This document shows positions 48,310 through 60,349 of a stretch of DNA of 64,000 nucleotides, in pieces. Numbering within the stretch: the first letter of the stretch is position 1; each line of letters starts with the position of its first letter. Position numbers and translations under genes: made by a program. The stretch lies in assembly GCA_032871835.1 (NCBI GenBank), contig CM065297.1:20775098-20839097 (forward strand), in the 5' to 3' direction. Source of the DNA: Dipteronia dyeriana. Its lineage: Eukaryota; Streptophyta; Magnoliopsida; Sapindales; Sapindaceae. The notes below the pieces were generated by a model. It saw nothing but the letters and a program-made list of their open reading frames with translations, had not been told where the DNA came from and ran no database searches.

Positions 48310-49400
48310 AATGCATGCTCGCACTCATCTTTTTATTCAACCCTCTTACATTTCTTAACTGTCCTAAAAAAGGGTAGACACTTGTTTGTTGATTTGATTA
48401 TGAACCGGTTCAGAGATGCTAACAACCTGTTAACCATTGAATTTCTTTCAATGTCCTTGGGGACCTCATCTCCTCTGATGCCTTTATTTTTTCCAGGTTT
48501 ACCTTGATTCCCCTATGATGGACTTGAAATCCTAGAAATCTTCTCGATGGTACCCCGAACACACACTTCTTTGGATTAAGCTTCATGTCGAACTTCCGTA
48601 ATATCCCGAATGTCTTCTTGATATCTTCCACATGTTTTTCGGATGTTATGCTTTTTGTCAGCATGTCATCCACATACACCTCCATATTTTTGCCGATCTG
48701 TCGAGCGAACATCTTATTTCCTAATCTCTGGTAGGTTGTCCTGACATTCTTGAGACCAAAGGGCATAACTTTGTAGCAGTATATCCCCTGGTCAGTTGTG
48801 AAAGATTTTTTTATCTTCATCCGGTTCGAACATTCTGATATGGTTGTATCTCGATTAGGCATCCATGAAGCTCAATAATTCGTGACCAGTTGTTGTATCC
48901 ACTGACAGATCGATCCGAGGTAAGGGGAAGCTATCCTTCGGACACACTTTATTAAGGTCAATGAAATCAACACACATCTTTCACTGGTTATTCTTTTTTT
49001 TTACCAGCACCATGTTGGCAACCCACTCGGGATACTTTAATTCTCTTATGGATCCTGCTGCTAACAACTTTCTCACCTCTTCTTTGATTATCGTGCTTCT
49101 TTCAGGGTTAAACCGTCTTCTTTTCTGAACGATGGGTTTTCGATCGGGGTAGATTGCTAAGTAATAGGAAATTATTTTGGGTCGATCCCAGACATATCCT
49201 CATGTTTCCATGCGAACACATCTTTGTACTCCTTCAGTAAGTTGACCATCTCGTCCCAAACTTGCTCTGTCAGTCGAGCCCCGAGCTTTTTAGTTTTTTT
49301 GGGGATTATTATCATCAATTGTAACTTCCATGGTTGGTTCATCTTCCTGACTTTTCCCATCTTTCGGAGATGTCTCCCTCGGGTCCAGGTCAAATTGGGT
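48310..49400 (-). pseudogene. Gypsy-2 reverse transcriptase, broken; RNase H truncated
   Basis: Read on the minus strand: a linker (VWDEMVNLLKEYKDVFAWKHEDMSGIDP, 49393-49172), KYPEWVANMVLVKK, KDSFPLPRIDL, then an open frame 48862-48419 with YCYKVMPFGLKN and an intact VYVDDMLTKS active site. It ends in the RT-RNase H connector (ASLNRFIIKST...LPFFRTVKK), after which homology stops at about 48310. Several stops and frame changes lie between 48860 and 49170. Confidence 0.87.
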
Positions 49401-49960
49401 CGGAGTTCCCGCTCTAGCTTCTATCTCGTCAAGTTCCAAGTCTTCACCTTCCCCAAAGGTATCTATCTACATTACCCTCGATTCTGCTCTTTCCCTGTAC
49501 ACAGCCAAATTAATCTTTCTTGCCCATTCTTTTGAGCGTTTCATGACATCTACTCCAGCTTCCATTTGTAATTTCACTATTAGCGCATAGGTGGCAGTCA
49601 CAGCCTTCGTCTTGTTCAGGAAATGTCGGCCCAACAAGATGTTGTATGACCAATTCTATATATTCATAACCACAAATCTAATGGTACTGTATTGATGTAG
49701 AGGGAACTCCCGATCTCCACAGGTAATTTCACCGTTCCCAACGATCTCACTTCTGCTCCTCCAAAGTCTCTCAATGGGACTCTGAGGGGCTGAAGATCTT
49801 TCCATACATTTCCACACTTAAGATGTCTGCTGAGCTCCCATTATCGATCAATACTCTTCTTACTTCCATATGCCTCACTCGAACAGACACGATAATAGCA
49901 TCATTCGGATTTACCTCTAATCCATGTGTGTCTGCTTCGGTAAAAAATGTGGGATCCCAT
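49401..49960 (-). pseudogene. Gypsy-2 protease, broken
   Basis: The minus strand around 49830-49860 reads RRVLIDNGSSADIL, the DNGS form of the retroviral-type aspartic protease motif found in some plant Gypsy elements. The rest is interrupted by stops. Confidence 0.65.
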
Positions 49961-51515
49961 CCTTATTTCAACCTTTTCTGGTCGGGGCCCAACAAATTAA
50001 CCTCCATTTTCCTTTGCCAATTTACAGCTTCTCTGACCTCGATCATTCTTTCCCGGCTGCTTGCCCCGGTGTGTGATCCGCCAAAGATGGTGTTAATTAC
50101 CCCACTATCCATGTTTCTTCTATAGGTCACCTGGTTTCTATCGCGCTCCTCCCTCAGAGTATCCTTGTATAGATCATCCTCATATCTAAGGATCACATCT
50201 ATGAGGTGTCCTTCTCTGATCAGTTTTTTGATGTATTCCTTCAGTTGATAGCACTTAGAGGTTTTGTGTCCTAGTGAAACATGCAATACTTGGTGGTGTC
50301 TCTCCTAGCAAAGCTTGACTGTTTTAGAGGCTTCCTGTATAAATTCTTATCCTCTATCATATTCAAGATCTCCTCTTACCTCCTAGTCAACGGGGTATAA
50401 TTGGTGTATTACCGCTTGTAGTGCTTGCCACCTTTGTCATCGTCTTTATGTCCATCCTTACTCTTTCACCCGTTGCCTTACGGGTCCCCTTTGCTACCAT
50501 TCTTCGAACTACCATCCCTTTATTTTTTACCACTCTCAGGTCGACCGCCATCTATAAATTCTCCGTTGTGGGCTATCTGTTCCTCCTTTGCCACAGTGTA
50601 TCCTCCCACATAGTCTACCATGCTAGCATATGTGGTCAACCCATTTTGCCTCAAACTCAAGGTTAGATGGCTGTGTTGTAGGTTGTTGACAAATGCTGAC
50701 ACCACTGCATCATCAATGGGATTCTGTACTTCAGACACTTCTTGTAAGAATCTAGTTAGGCAATCCTTCAGTTTCTCATCCTTCATTTGCTTTAAGGTCG
50801 ACAAATCTGATATAGACTTCCTTTGCTGGATATTTCCCATAAACTACCCGGTGAAAGCTTGTATCAGTTCCTCAGAGTTCCGGATGAAGCATGTTGTTAG
50901 TCCTCCAAACCACCTGGATCCTTGATCCCTCAAAGTCTACGGGAACATTCGGTACATGAGTGCATCATCGTAGTCGTATTGCGCCATTGCACTCTGGTAC
51001 CTCATTACATGCTCTTATGGGTCAGTATTGGCCTTGAGCTGTTCAACATGCGGCATCCTGAACTTTTATGAAAAACATGCATGCCTTATAGATTTAGGAA
51101 ACGAACTTTCAAAATTTCCAATCAATGGATTTCCCAAGAGTTGCATTCGCTTAAGAGCTTTTATTCTTCTGAGGAGGACTTCTCGCTCCCCTTCCGATTC
51201 TCCATGCTCATCAAACTTCTGATGGATAGTGAGCCCTCACGAGTCCCTGGGAATTCACCCGTTGATCTAGGCACTAAAAGGATCACGCCTGGCCACATGG
51301 GCTATATCTATGTGCCTTCTGGTGGCAGTTTTATTGTCACTTGAATTCGAGCGGGACCTTTTTCTATAGTCATGGTACTTGTCTACCTGCTCAATGTGAT
51401 TTTTCATTTCATCATACATCTCCACGTCTTCCCGTGAACTGGATTCCCTATGTCCCCTAGCTTCCCGATCTCCTTGGCGGTCGCTTCTTCTGTGAGTACA
51501 TTCCCTTTTTTTCAT
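49961..51515 (-). pseudogene. Gypsy-2 gag, broken
   Basis: The minus strand starts with a charged N-terminal region (51515-51267, REARGHRESSSRED). Then come a capsid core (51000-50520: STLKQMKDEKLKDCLTRFLQEV, VVSAFVNNLQ) and a HVSLGHKTSKCYQLKEYI knuckle remnant (50286-50200). Multiple stops and frameshifts. Confidence 0.78.
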
Positions 51516-51967
51516 GACGCTCCACCCAATATCCCCCGGATTTTTAGGGTGCTCTTGGGGTGGTTGCTACTATTTCAGAATGTACCTTGGGATCCTAGGC
51601 TACCACTGGTGTAGAGAGTTAGTTTGGTGAACTCAAATTGGCAGTGGCCATTATGCTGATTCATTGTCTAACGGCGTCGCCAATGACTTTTTGTAAGGAT
51701 TCTTGGATTTACCGAAATGCATATGGGGAAATTCATGTGGTTACACATGTAGATGTAACGACGTCATGTCTAGTTAATGGTGGGGTCCTTGAGGATGGAT
51801 CTTCTCTAACAGTGCTGTCATCAACAGGATTGGGGACATTAGCAATGCGCGGAGATAAACTATTGTCTCTGCTAGTGGCCATGATATCGCTTTTCACAAA
51901 CTTTTATCGGAATTAACTATCCAAACTTGATGCTAACAGACGTTCACCACCTTCTTCTAGCACCAAT
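51516..51967 (-). other. Gypsy-2 leader and primer binding site
   Basis: Directly next to the 5' LTR the minus strand reads attggtgctagaagaagg (51967-51950), a primer site of the kind common in Tat-type elements. No other gene seen. Confidence 0.65.
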
Positions 51968-52750
51968 TGTTGACGGTCTTTTTTGGATCAACCACACGTC
52001 AAACCAGTAATATGAATAAAAATTAAACCACAAATTGAACTTAATGAAAAGCAAAAAGCGACACAAGATTTTACGTGGTAAAACCCCAAGACGGGGAAAC
52101 ATCCACAATTGCCGGTAACGACAAGAGAAAAAATATCCACTAAATTGTCAAAAGAATATACACTCAATCTCGCATGCTCTCTTTTTTGTTTAATTAGCGT
52201 TCATCCCTTTTATGGGTGTTGCTAGGGTTTATTTATACATGCACAGAACTCTAATTCTTGGTGTACAAGTAAGGAAAGTTCCCATAATTAAACAAAACTT
52301 TAACTTAATGGAGTCGTGTTATCCTTTTTCATTGTTTTGCGTTGATTGTCTCTTGATTGTGTTAGATCTCTTGCCCAACCTGGACTTTGATATCCACAAG
52401 GAAATTTACTTCCTCATCAAAGTATACTTCTAGACACCTTATTTTAGTAGGATTCATTCTCTACGTGCTTTGGGCAGTGACTTCGCTAAATCTGAACGAT
52501 GTCCATGTGTTGCTCAACCGACTGTTTGTTGAACTCGACCAGACCCGCTTTTCCCCTACCGGTGGTTCTACCCGATCACGACCTTTACCCTGATCATCTT
52601 GACAACCTTGATCGAGTCTTTCAGCCCGATTGTTTGTGTCGTCTTGGTCCCGGGGGTAGGGGGGTTGACGAGTGCTCTTTGGTCATCTTAGGTTTATTCT
52701 ATCGGGTTATCTTTTGGTGTCGTGGCATCATCCAAATTTTACCAACATCA
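51968..52750 (-). repeat. Gypsy-2 5' LTR
   Basis: 783 bp, plus-strand limits TGTTGACG...ATCA. Minus-strand TATAAATA (plus 52230-52237). Differs from 42747-43499 by many substitutions and some insertions, so the insertion is not recent. Confidence 0.87.
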
Positions 52751-52755
52751 ATAAC
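52751..52755. repeat. Gypsy-2 target site duplication ataac (right)
   Basis: Matches 42742-42746. Confidence 0.82.
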
Positions 52756-54572
52756 TAATTGATATCTCTTCATGTTTTTTCCATTTTTTTTTTTTTTTTT
52801 TTTTTTGTAACTTTAGATCTAAATGCATTAATGTGTTTATTGGAAGCATTGACTTTAAATTATATATAGTTTTTTTATATTCATTTTAATTCTCCATTAA
52901 TTAAATAACCCTTCAATTATTTTGAACTAAAAAAACCTTTGGTTTTCAGATGTACTTCTCGATATAAACTCATAACATCTATCTAATATAAAGTCTCTGT
53001 TACTGGTTTATCTCCCTTGCATAATATAAATTGTCCTATTTAATGTATATTTGTAATTAGTTATATACTTATATACGGTAATATGAAAAGTTCTAAAAGA
53101 ATTCATTACGATCTTTAGCTCCTCTCCAATATTTCTCTATATATAGGCCACTACCCTATATATCCACATTGAACAAGGTCCTCATTTCTCTTTCTCCCCC
53201 TAACTATTCAAGGAAAATCGTTTTAATTCATGTTTTTCTTCTATTTTCTTTCACTTTATCAGGTACCATTTAATCCCTTTATCATTTTTTTCCCTACAAA
53301 ATTTGCATTCCTAATTTTGCTATACTATGTTGTGCAAATTAACTTATGTCTTTGTGGGTTGATTTACAGATTATAGCTTTACAATGAGCGGGCTATTTAG
53401 GGATAAATTATGATAAAATTGACACAACTAAATAAGGTCATCGATCTCTGAACGCATTTAGGTTCACAAAAACAAGATTTACAGTGGTTACCAATTCTAG
53501 TGTCCAGCTTATTGTAAATAAAGGTTTGGTTAAGAGTGTTTTGTTTATTGGAGTTTTCTACGAATGTGAAAGGATAAGGAGACCATTATATATATATATA
53601 TAAAGGATCGTTTTTAATTTTTTCCTTTTGATGCATTTTGATGCATCCTCCATCATTTTTATTTTATTTTATTTTCAGTGTTGTCATTTAATATAATGCA
53701 AGTGTGTTTTGGACTTCTTATAATCAAGACTTGATAACTTGACGGATTATTCCATAATGTCTATTAATTTCTCAGGGTTGTCACCATAAAACACCATTTT
53801 GATGTAATAATATTGAACGTCAACCCCAAAATTCTATCAAATATTTGGAATATTTATTTTATTATTATAATCATCAAACGATAGATAGTGTTTCCTTTCC
53901 TAAGTTCAGAGGTTAACATTACCCATTATTATTTAACTAATTAACTTATTAAGTTGATAAATTTAAAATCTAATTATATATATATTAAAATCACTAATTG
54001 GAATATATTTCATAATTAACTGAAAATTTGTATTATGTGGGAAAGAGTCACAAATCATGAGACAATCAAGAGGTGATCTGCTAAATCACAAATCAAGAGG
54101 CAGTCCCATATTTATTGGGATAAATGGATAATGATTAAATTCTCATAACCAATCCCTATTCCATTGTTATCTCATTTTTATTTTATTTTATATGATTTTT
54201 TATTTGTTTGAAAAGGTTAAAAAAATCCGCTCTCTCGCTTGCTCTCCGTAGAAATGTATAATATTTCTATAATGGAGGCACAAGTGTGAAAAGTCTCGGC
54301 CATTTATTAGTTTTTTTAATATATATATATAATTAATTAATTATTTAACAATTTGATAAATTCAAAAGGCACTACATAAATATATATATATATATATAAT
54401 TCAAAATGCAAAAGACAGTCCATTAATAAAACACACTAATATATATTAATAGGTAATTAAGAGGTAATCCATAATTAATGGACCGATGAATAAATTCTGT
54501 TAACCAATATCATAATTGAGAATTAGTTATTAAGTATTTTTTTAAAAAAAATATTGCATTATTTGGTAAGTT
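52756..54572. other. Host AT-rich DNA
   Basis: A TATA-like box (TATATATA, 53138-53145), a CT-rich leader and an ATG at 53230 with possible splice signals (atcag/gtacc, then tttacag near 53371) resemble a transcription start, but the short frame (MFFFYFLSLYQ...) is not recognisable. Near 54040-54150 and 54430-54572 lie copies of the dispersed caagaggcaatcc/attaatgg and R2 families. Confidence 0.5.
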
Positions 54573-54577
54573 GAAAA
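54573..54577. repeat. Copia-2 target site duplication gaaaa (left)
   Basis: gaaaa directly before the 5' LTR matches gaaaa at 63980-63984. Confidence 0.85.
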
Positions 54578-56427
54578 TGTTGGGGTTTATACCCTAAGCA
54601 TGCAATTTGTAAATGGATTTATGAAGTAAATAAAAAGAAAGGTTCAATTCATTCTTGTTATGTTATTTATTTTATAAACTTGTGTACATATTAACATCCT
54701 GGATTGCCGGATGTAATCTCGAACTGTGTATATGAGTGTCATAAACGGATGGATATGAGATATAGGAATGGAGGCACCTTATACGATGTGATCATATAGG
54801 ACTGAGCCATGATCTATATGAATCTCACACCAAGATCCGTTTACCGATGAGATTCATATATATCAACTAATGATGGCTATATGTGGGTGATCTTAATCCT
54901 GAGTGTCTTATCGACTCCTTCAGGTTAGATCGTGGTCTTTGATATACCATGGGTGAGGTCAGATGCATTTCCTGGTCAATATACTCTGTATGTTGGGATT
55001 GCGGTTTGGCTTGTGGCTGGGAAGGTTTGTTCACAATAGCGGAATCCACTTCTTCTTGTGAGAAGTAGATGGTAGTTCTCTTAAGGGTTGATTCGGGCTT
55101 GGACAGTATGAGCGCTCTCCTAATTCCGTGAGGAAATAAGATTTATTGTCCATTAGAGAATCAATGATACTTAAAGGATATAAGTAATTAGAGGGGTATA
55201 ACGGACATTATGACCCAGCTTTAATTATGAACTACTGTGGAGGATCACACCATATGTAATAGTTATATCGATGGACACCGGGTTATATCGGTATGTGTAA
55301 AAGCGTCTGCAGTTGAGAGAGTGCAGTTTCGGGTTTTTAGTGGAATAACACCAGAGTTAATAATCAAGCAATATTAATTAAAGAGTTTAATTAATGATTC
55401 TGAGGATTATTGGAGCTCAAAATACTGTGGGTCCATTAGGTCCCCTTGCTTGCCCGATCGATTTAAGTAACAAGGGTCACGGTTAATTAATTGGATTGTC
55501 CAATTAATTATGTTACGAAAGTGATACATATTTATTCAGGAATTAATTAAATAATGAGATTATTTAATTAATGAGTAATGATGATTTAATAAATTAAATA
55601 ATAAGATTATTTAATTATGTTATTATTCACTAAATGGAGGGTGTATGTTGATATTTATTTTTGAATAGCATAAGATAATAAGATTATTTTATTTTATTAA
55701 ATTAAATATTTTATTTTTAAATTTAAATAGTTTGAATTCAAATAAAATCAAATAAAAGATATGTGATATTTTTTATTTGAAATTTTTTAAAAATCAAATT
55801 AGATTTGATCAGTTTTTTTTAATTTAAATATTATATATTTGATATATATTATTTAAAATAAATTAATAAAAAAAAGGTGTTGTGCGTGAAAACGCACAAC
55901 TTTTATATATATATATAGACAAAAAAAAAAGGTTGGTTTTTTGTTAGACATACAAAAGAAAGAAAAAAAAAACATATTTGGTCTTTAGTGTGTGCAAATC
56001 ATTGCACCAAAAAAAAAACTATTTTTTTTTAACTACTAGAATTTTTCTTGGTAGTTTTTTTTAAGAAGAAATAGTTTCTTCGTTTGTTTTTCTCTACACC
56101 CTCCATCCTAAGTTCCTGAGAACCGTGACGCGTCCACACACAGTTACTAATCTTGGGATATAGCGAGGAAAATCAGTGGTACAGACCAAGAGCATATCGA
56201 AAAAGTGAAGAAGCCTACAAACATTGGTATGATTCTTTTAATCTTCCTTTTTATTATTGATTACAATTTTATGTATTTACATTTTTTTTTTAGTGTAATA
56301 ATTAGTATATGTATTTGTTTCGAAAATAAATACGACCACAAGTTCACTGATCCTAGATACTGATTACGATATGTATAAAAATTTTAAAACTCAATCTGCT
56401 GCTTGACCGGTGAACGGGGTTCCAACA
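54578..56427 (+). repeat. Copia-2 5' LTR
   Basis: 1850 bp. It lacks a 125-bp segment present in the 3' LTR (62155-62279); the join is at about 54755. A 9-bp-stem hairpin (GTTGTGCGT-gaaa-ACGCACAAC, 55879-55900) is followed by a TATA-like run (55903-55917). Confidence 0.93.
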
Positions 56428-56429
56428 AT

Positions 56430-56443
56430 TAGTATCAAAGCCA
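56430..56443 (+). promoter_or_regulatory. Copia-2 primer binding site
   Basis: tagtatcaaagcca is close to the TGGTATCAGAGC consensus complementary to initiator-methionine tRNA, three bases after the LTR. Confidence 0.75.
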
Positions 56444-57982
56444 ATTTTATTTTCAGAACAAGAAATTGTTTTCGATGCCCTGTATATATTATTGTATAGG
56501 CACGATTTAAATTGATTGTATGATGATTTTGTATGTATTTTTTTTTAATTTACAAAAACTTGATTGATCGTTAATTATATGGTACTGTGGATTTAGGGTT
56601 TATGGGTTGTATTATTATTTTTTTGTTTATTCTTTTTTTACTGTAATTGTATTGTAAAAAAAATGTAACCTATATTGAAGACCTGGAAAAATCGCGAAGA
56701 ATGATTCATGAGATGAATCGGAGTGACCTGAAGAGACGGGAAGACCCGAAAATTACAAGAAGACCAAGGAATGCCTTGGGGGTATTTTTGTAATTTTAGA
56801 TTCTAATTTTTTTTAGGTTAAATAATCCACAGTACTCGGTCAATTCATGTATTATTTATATTATGTGATGATAAAAGCATTGTCATGCATACGTATGTCA
56901 TTTAGATTAGATGTGTCTACACAAATATATTTGATATGTCATACATGCATCATAGCCTGATATTTTATGTATTTTTTTAATGTGATTAAAATGGGTAAAT
57001 ACATAAATTGGTTATGAAAATGAGATTAGTTTTTTAATTGTTAAAAAACTTGGTAATTCTCATTAATATTAATCTAGTTATTAAAGAGTTTAATAAATTA
57101 GATTAATAGGGTCATTTATAGTAATTAGGATTAATTTGATTAATTGCTTAATTATAAATTAACCGAATATTGTGTTAAAGTTTTAATAGTTAAAACTTGG
57201 TAAACATTTTCATAATAATCTGAGAATAGTAAATAGTTTACAAAGGTTTAGATTATTCACTAATAGATTAGATTTTTAATTGTTAAAAATCATTAATAAT
57301 TTATTAGTTAATTAGAACTTGTTTCTAATAATGAATTAGTTAATGCACTAGATAACTTGATTAACGTTAGCCGTTTGATCCTGTAGAGTCTAGGTGCATT
57401 AACGGATAATAGAAAACCCTAGTTTTAAAATAGTGAGTGCGAGAGGGATATATGACATATATATCCCGTGGTCTCCATCATTAGTTCAACACCGTGAGAT
57501 CCGAGTGAGGCCTCGTGACGGCTTTGCTTTCGTCCTCCCTAAGGAGGGTTTTCACAAAGGTCAATGCCAAGGTTGACTTCCTAACGGATAAGATTTCTGA
57601 GGGTATTTTGGGATTGACCGACCCTAAGGCGGCAATTCTCGAGTTAAGCTCGTGAGATCTGAAATGGTGGGTTACACTCACGAAGGTTTTGATTAAGTTT
57701 GTTAATTAAAAACCTGACTGAATAAATGATGGTTGAACGATATAGATTAAGAGTTATTCTAGAATATCATTTGATTGAGAATGTCTCGGTCCAACATGCA
57801 AATATTTGACCGACCCTAAGGCGGCACTTTTTTGTGGTATGTTGGATTGTCGTGTTATAGTAACTATTTTCAGAGTAGTTCTAGTTCGTTAAACATGTTC
57901 ATGCACCATGTTTAAATTTATACCAAATCACTCGCACTTGTTTTAAATAAATGACAGAATGAATGTTTTATTTATTTCAGCA
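56444..57982 (+). other. Copia-2 leader, 1.5 kb untranslated
   Basis: No coding frame. Contains a 20-bp direct repeat (tgaccgaccctaaggcggca) near 57615 and 57809. It ends in tttatttatttcag just before gag, so a spliced leader is possible. Confidence 0.65.
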
Positions 57983-58850
57983 ATGTAATCTACATTACTT
58001 CAAATTCTCGCAAACGACAAATTAACTGGTGATAACTACACTAAGTGGAAACTTAATATTAATGCAATTTTGGTTACCAAATACCTCAAGTTTGTGCTTA
58101 CGGAGGAATGCCCTCCAGTGCCTACTGCCAATGCCACACGAACTGTTCGTGAGATATACCAGCAATGTGTCTCATCTGATGAGAAGGCCGGAACATATCT
58201 GTTGGCATCTATGAAAGACGTGATTGTCACAAAACACGAAGCAATGACTTCAGCATTCGAAATCATGGAGTCATTGCAAGCTATGTTCGGGCAGCCCTCT
58301 TAGCAAAAGCGACACGAAGTTGTTCGTTCCGCTATGCTCGCTCGTATAAAGAAAGGAACGTCAGTTCGGGAACATGTCCTGAGCATGATGTCCTACTTCA
58401 ACACGACAGAAGTCAGTTGTGGGGCCATTGACGAACCCAGTCAGGTGAGCATCATACTGACAACTCTTCCAAAGAGTTTCGATCAGTTTAAAAGCAACTA
58501 CGGGGATGAACAAGTTAAAGTTCAATCTTACACAGTTACTCAATGAGCTCGCTACCTTTGAGTCCTTGATTAAGGACAACAAAGGCAAGACTGGTGAGGC
58601 AAATGTTATCGAACCATCTTCCTCTAATAATAATAAGAGGAAGAGGTCCGCTGGGAAGGCAAAAGGAAAGTCCAAACCCAAGAAAGCCCAAAGCAAAAAG
58701 AAGGGCACCTCTACTGACCAAGACAAACGAAAATGCTTCCATTCTAACAAGGTCGGGCACTGGAAGATGAACTGTCCTCAGTACCTGGAGGAGGTAGCCA
58801 AGAAGAAAAAGATGAAAGGTAAATATGATTTACTTGATCTTGAATCATGT
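57983..58850 (+). pseudogene. Copia-2 gag, broken
   Basis: The ATG at 57983 is followed at once by TAA. The remaining frame reads ILANDKLTGDNYTKWKLNINAILV, then a stop at 58303, RIKKGTSVREHVLSMM, TTLPKSFDQFKSNY, a frameshift near 58530, and a lysine-rich segment. The zinc knuckle near 58734 reads CFHSNKVGHWKMNC, with Ser in place of the second Cys (58743-58745). Capsid protein; inactive. Confidence 0.88.
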
Positions 58851-60349
58851 TTAGTAGAAGATGATTCTTCACCCTGGATAGTTGATTCGGGGACCACTAA
58901 TCATGTTTGTTCTTCTTTAAAGTAGACTAATTCTTGGACACCGCTAGAGGAAGGAGCCTTCTCAATGCGTGTGGGGTCGGGGGATGTCGTATCGGCCAAA
59001 GCAGTGGGAGCAATAAGATTGCAATTTTGTAATAATAATAGTTTTTTATTATTAAACAATGTTTTTATATTCCTGGATTTACACGGAATTTGATTTTCGT
59101 TTCTAAGTTGTTAGAACAAAAATATCCTGCTTCTTTTAATAATAAGTTATTATTGGAAAGAATGGTCTGAATATTTGTTCAGAAATTAATGAAAACAATT
59201 TGTATGTGTTAAGACCGTTAATACATACTACACTGCTCAACACCGAAATGTTTAAGGTTGAAAAACCAAAAACCAAAAATTAAACGACATAAGATTTCTC
59301 CAGATAATGACACGTATCTCTGGCATCTAAGGCTTGGTCATATCAACCTTGATCGGATAGACAGATTAGTAAAAAGCGGACCTTTAAGTGAGTTAAAGGT
59401 TGGCACCTTACCTGTCTGTGAATCTTGTCTGGAAGGTAAGATGACTAAGAGACCTTTTACTGGAAAAGGGCTTAGGGCTAAAGAACCGCTAGATCTTATA
59501 CATACAGACGCCTGCAGACCGATGAATGTTAAATCTATGGGTGGTTATGAGTATTATGTCACCTTTATAGATGACTACTCAAGATACAGATAAGTCTACC
59601 TGATGCAACGGAAGTCGAAAACATTTGAAAAGTTCAAAGAATTTCAAGCTGAAGTTGAGAATCAATTGGGTAGGACTATCAAGTCACTACGATCGGATCG
59701 TAGAGGTGAGTACCTTGACCAAGAGTTTGAAGACTTCATGGTCGAGCATGGGATAGTTTCCCAACTCACGACTCCCGGTACACCTCAGTAAAATGGTGTA
59801 GCGGAGAGGAGAAATAGAACCCTAATGGAAATGGTGAGATCTATGATTAGTTTCTCATCATTAAGAAATTCCTTCTGAGGATATGCGTTACAAATAGCGG
59901 CATACATTTTGAATGTAATGTCATCCAAATCTATTCCTAAAACTCCGCTAGAGTTGCGGAATGGTCGTAAAGCTAGTTTGCGACATTTCTACATATGGGG
60001 GTGTCCAGAACACGTGCTGAAGAACAAAACTGGAAAGCTATACTCTAAGTCTGTTGTCTGCCTATTTGTAGGATACTCCAAGCTGACCATAGTTGGACAC
60101 TTCTATGGTCCCGAAGATAACAAAGTATTTGTATCGATAAATGCAACGTTTCTTGAGGGCAATTATATTAGTTACCATAAACCTCATTCCAAGATCGTAC
60201 TAAATGAGTTGGAGTCTGGTGAGACTAGTGCTTTATCAACAAGAGTTGTTGATCCACAAACATCTGAGAGTCAGATGGTTCCTGATCAGGATACACTACC
60301 ACCTAGACGTAGTGAGAGGGTTGTGAGACAACCTAAACGCTATAGGTGA
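58851..60349 (+). pseudogene. Copia-2 protease and integrase, broken
   Basis: Protease: WIVDSGTTNHVC with catalytic Asp at 58884-58886, cut by a stop at 58923 and a decayed stretch to 59257. Pre-integrase/zinc part: YLWHLRLGHINLDRI...CESCLEGK (59310-59450). Catalytic triad: Asp in LIHTDA (59507-59509), Asp in RSDRRGEY (59696-59698) and Glu in GVAERRN (59804-59806). The last two are separated by 35 residues, as in active enzymes. Stops at 59591, 59789 and 59876 interrupt it. The C-terminal part ends at 60349 (DTLPPRRSERVVRQPKRYR). Confidence 0.9.

Larger units (their letters stand above)
42747..52750 (-). mobile_element. Gypsy-2, Tat-type Ty3/Gypsy retrotransposon
   Basis: On the minus strand: 5' LTR 52750-51968, primer site, gag, protease, RT and the start of RNase H, after which most of RNase H and all integrase are missing. 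An antisense gene (plus strand) and the 3' LTR 43499-42747 follow. A perfect 5-bp target duplication flanks it. It is related to Gypsy-1 in layout and antisense gene but distinct in sequence. Confidence 0.88.
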
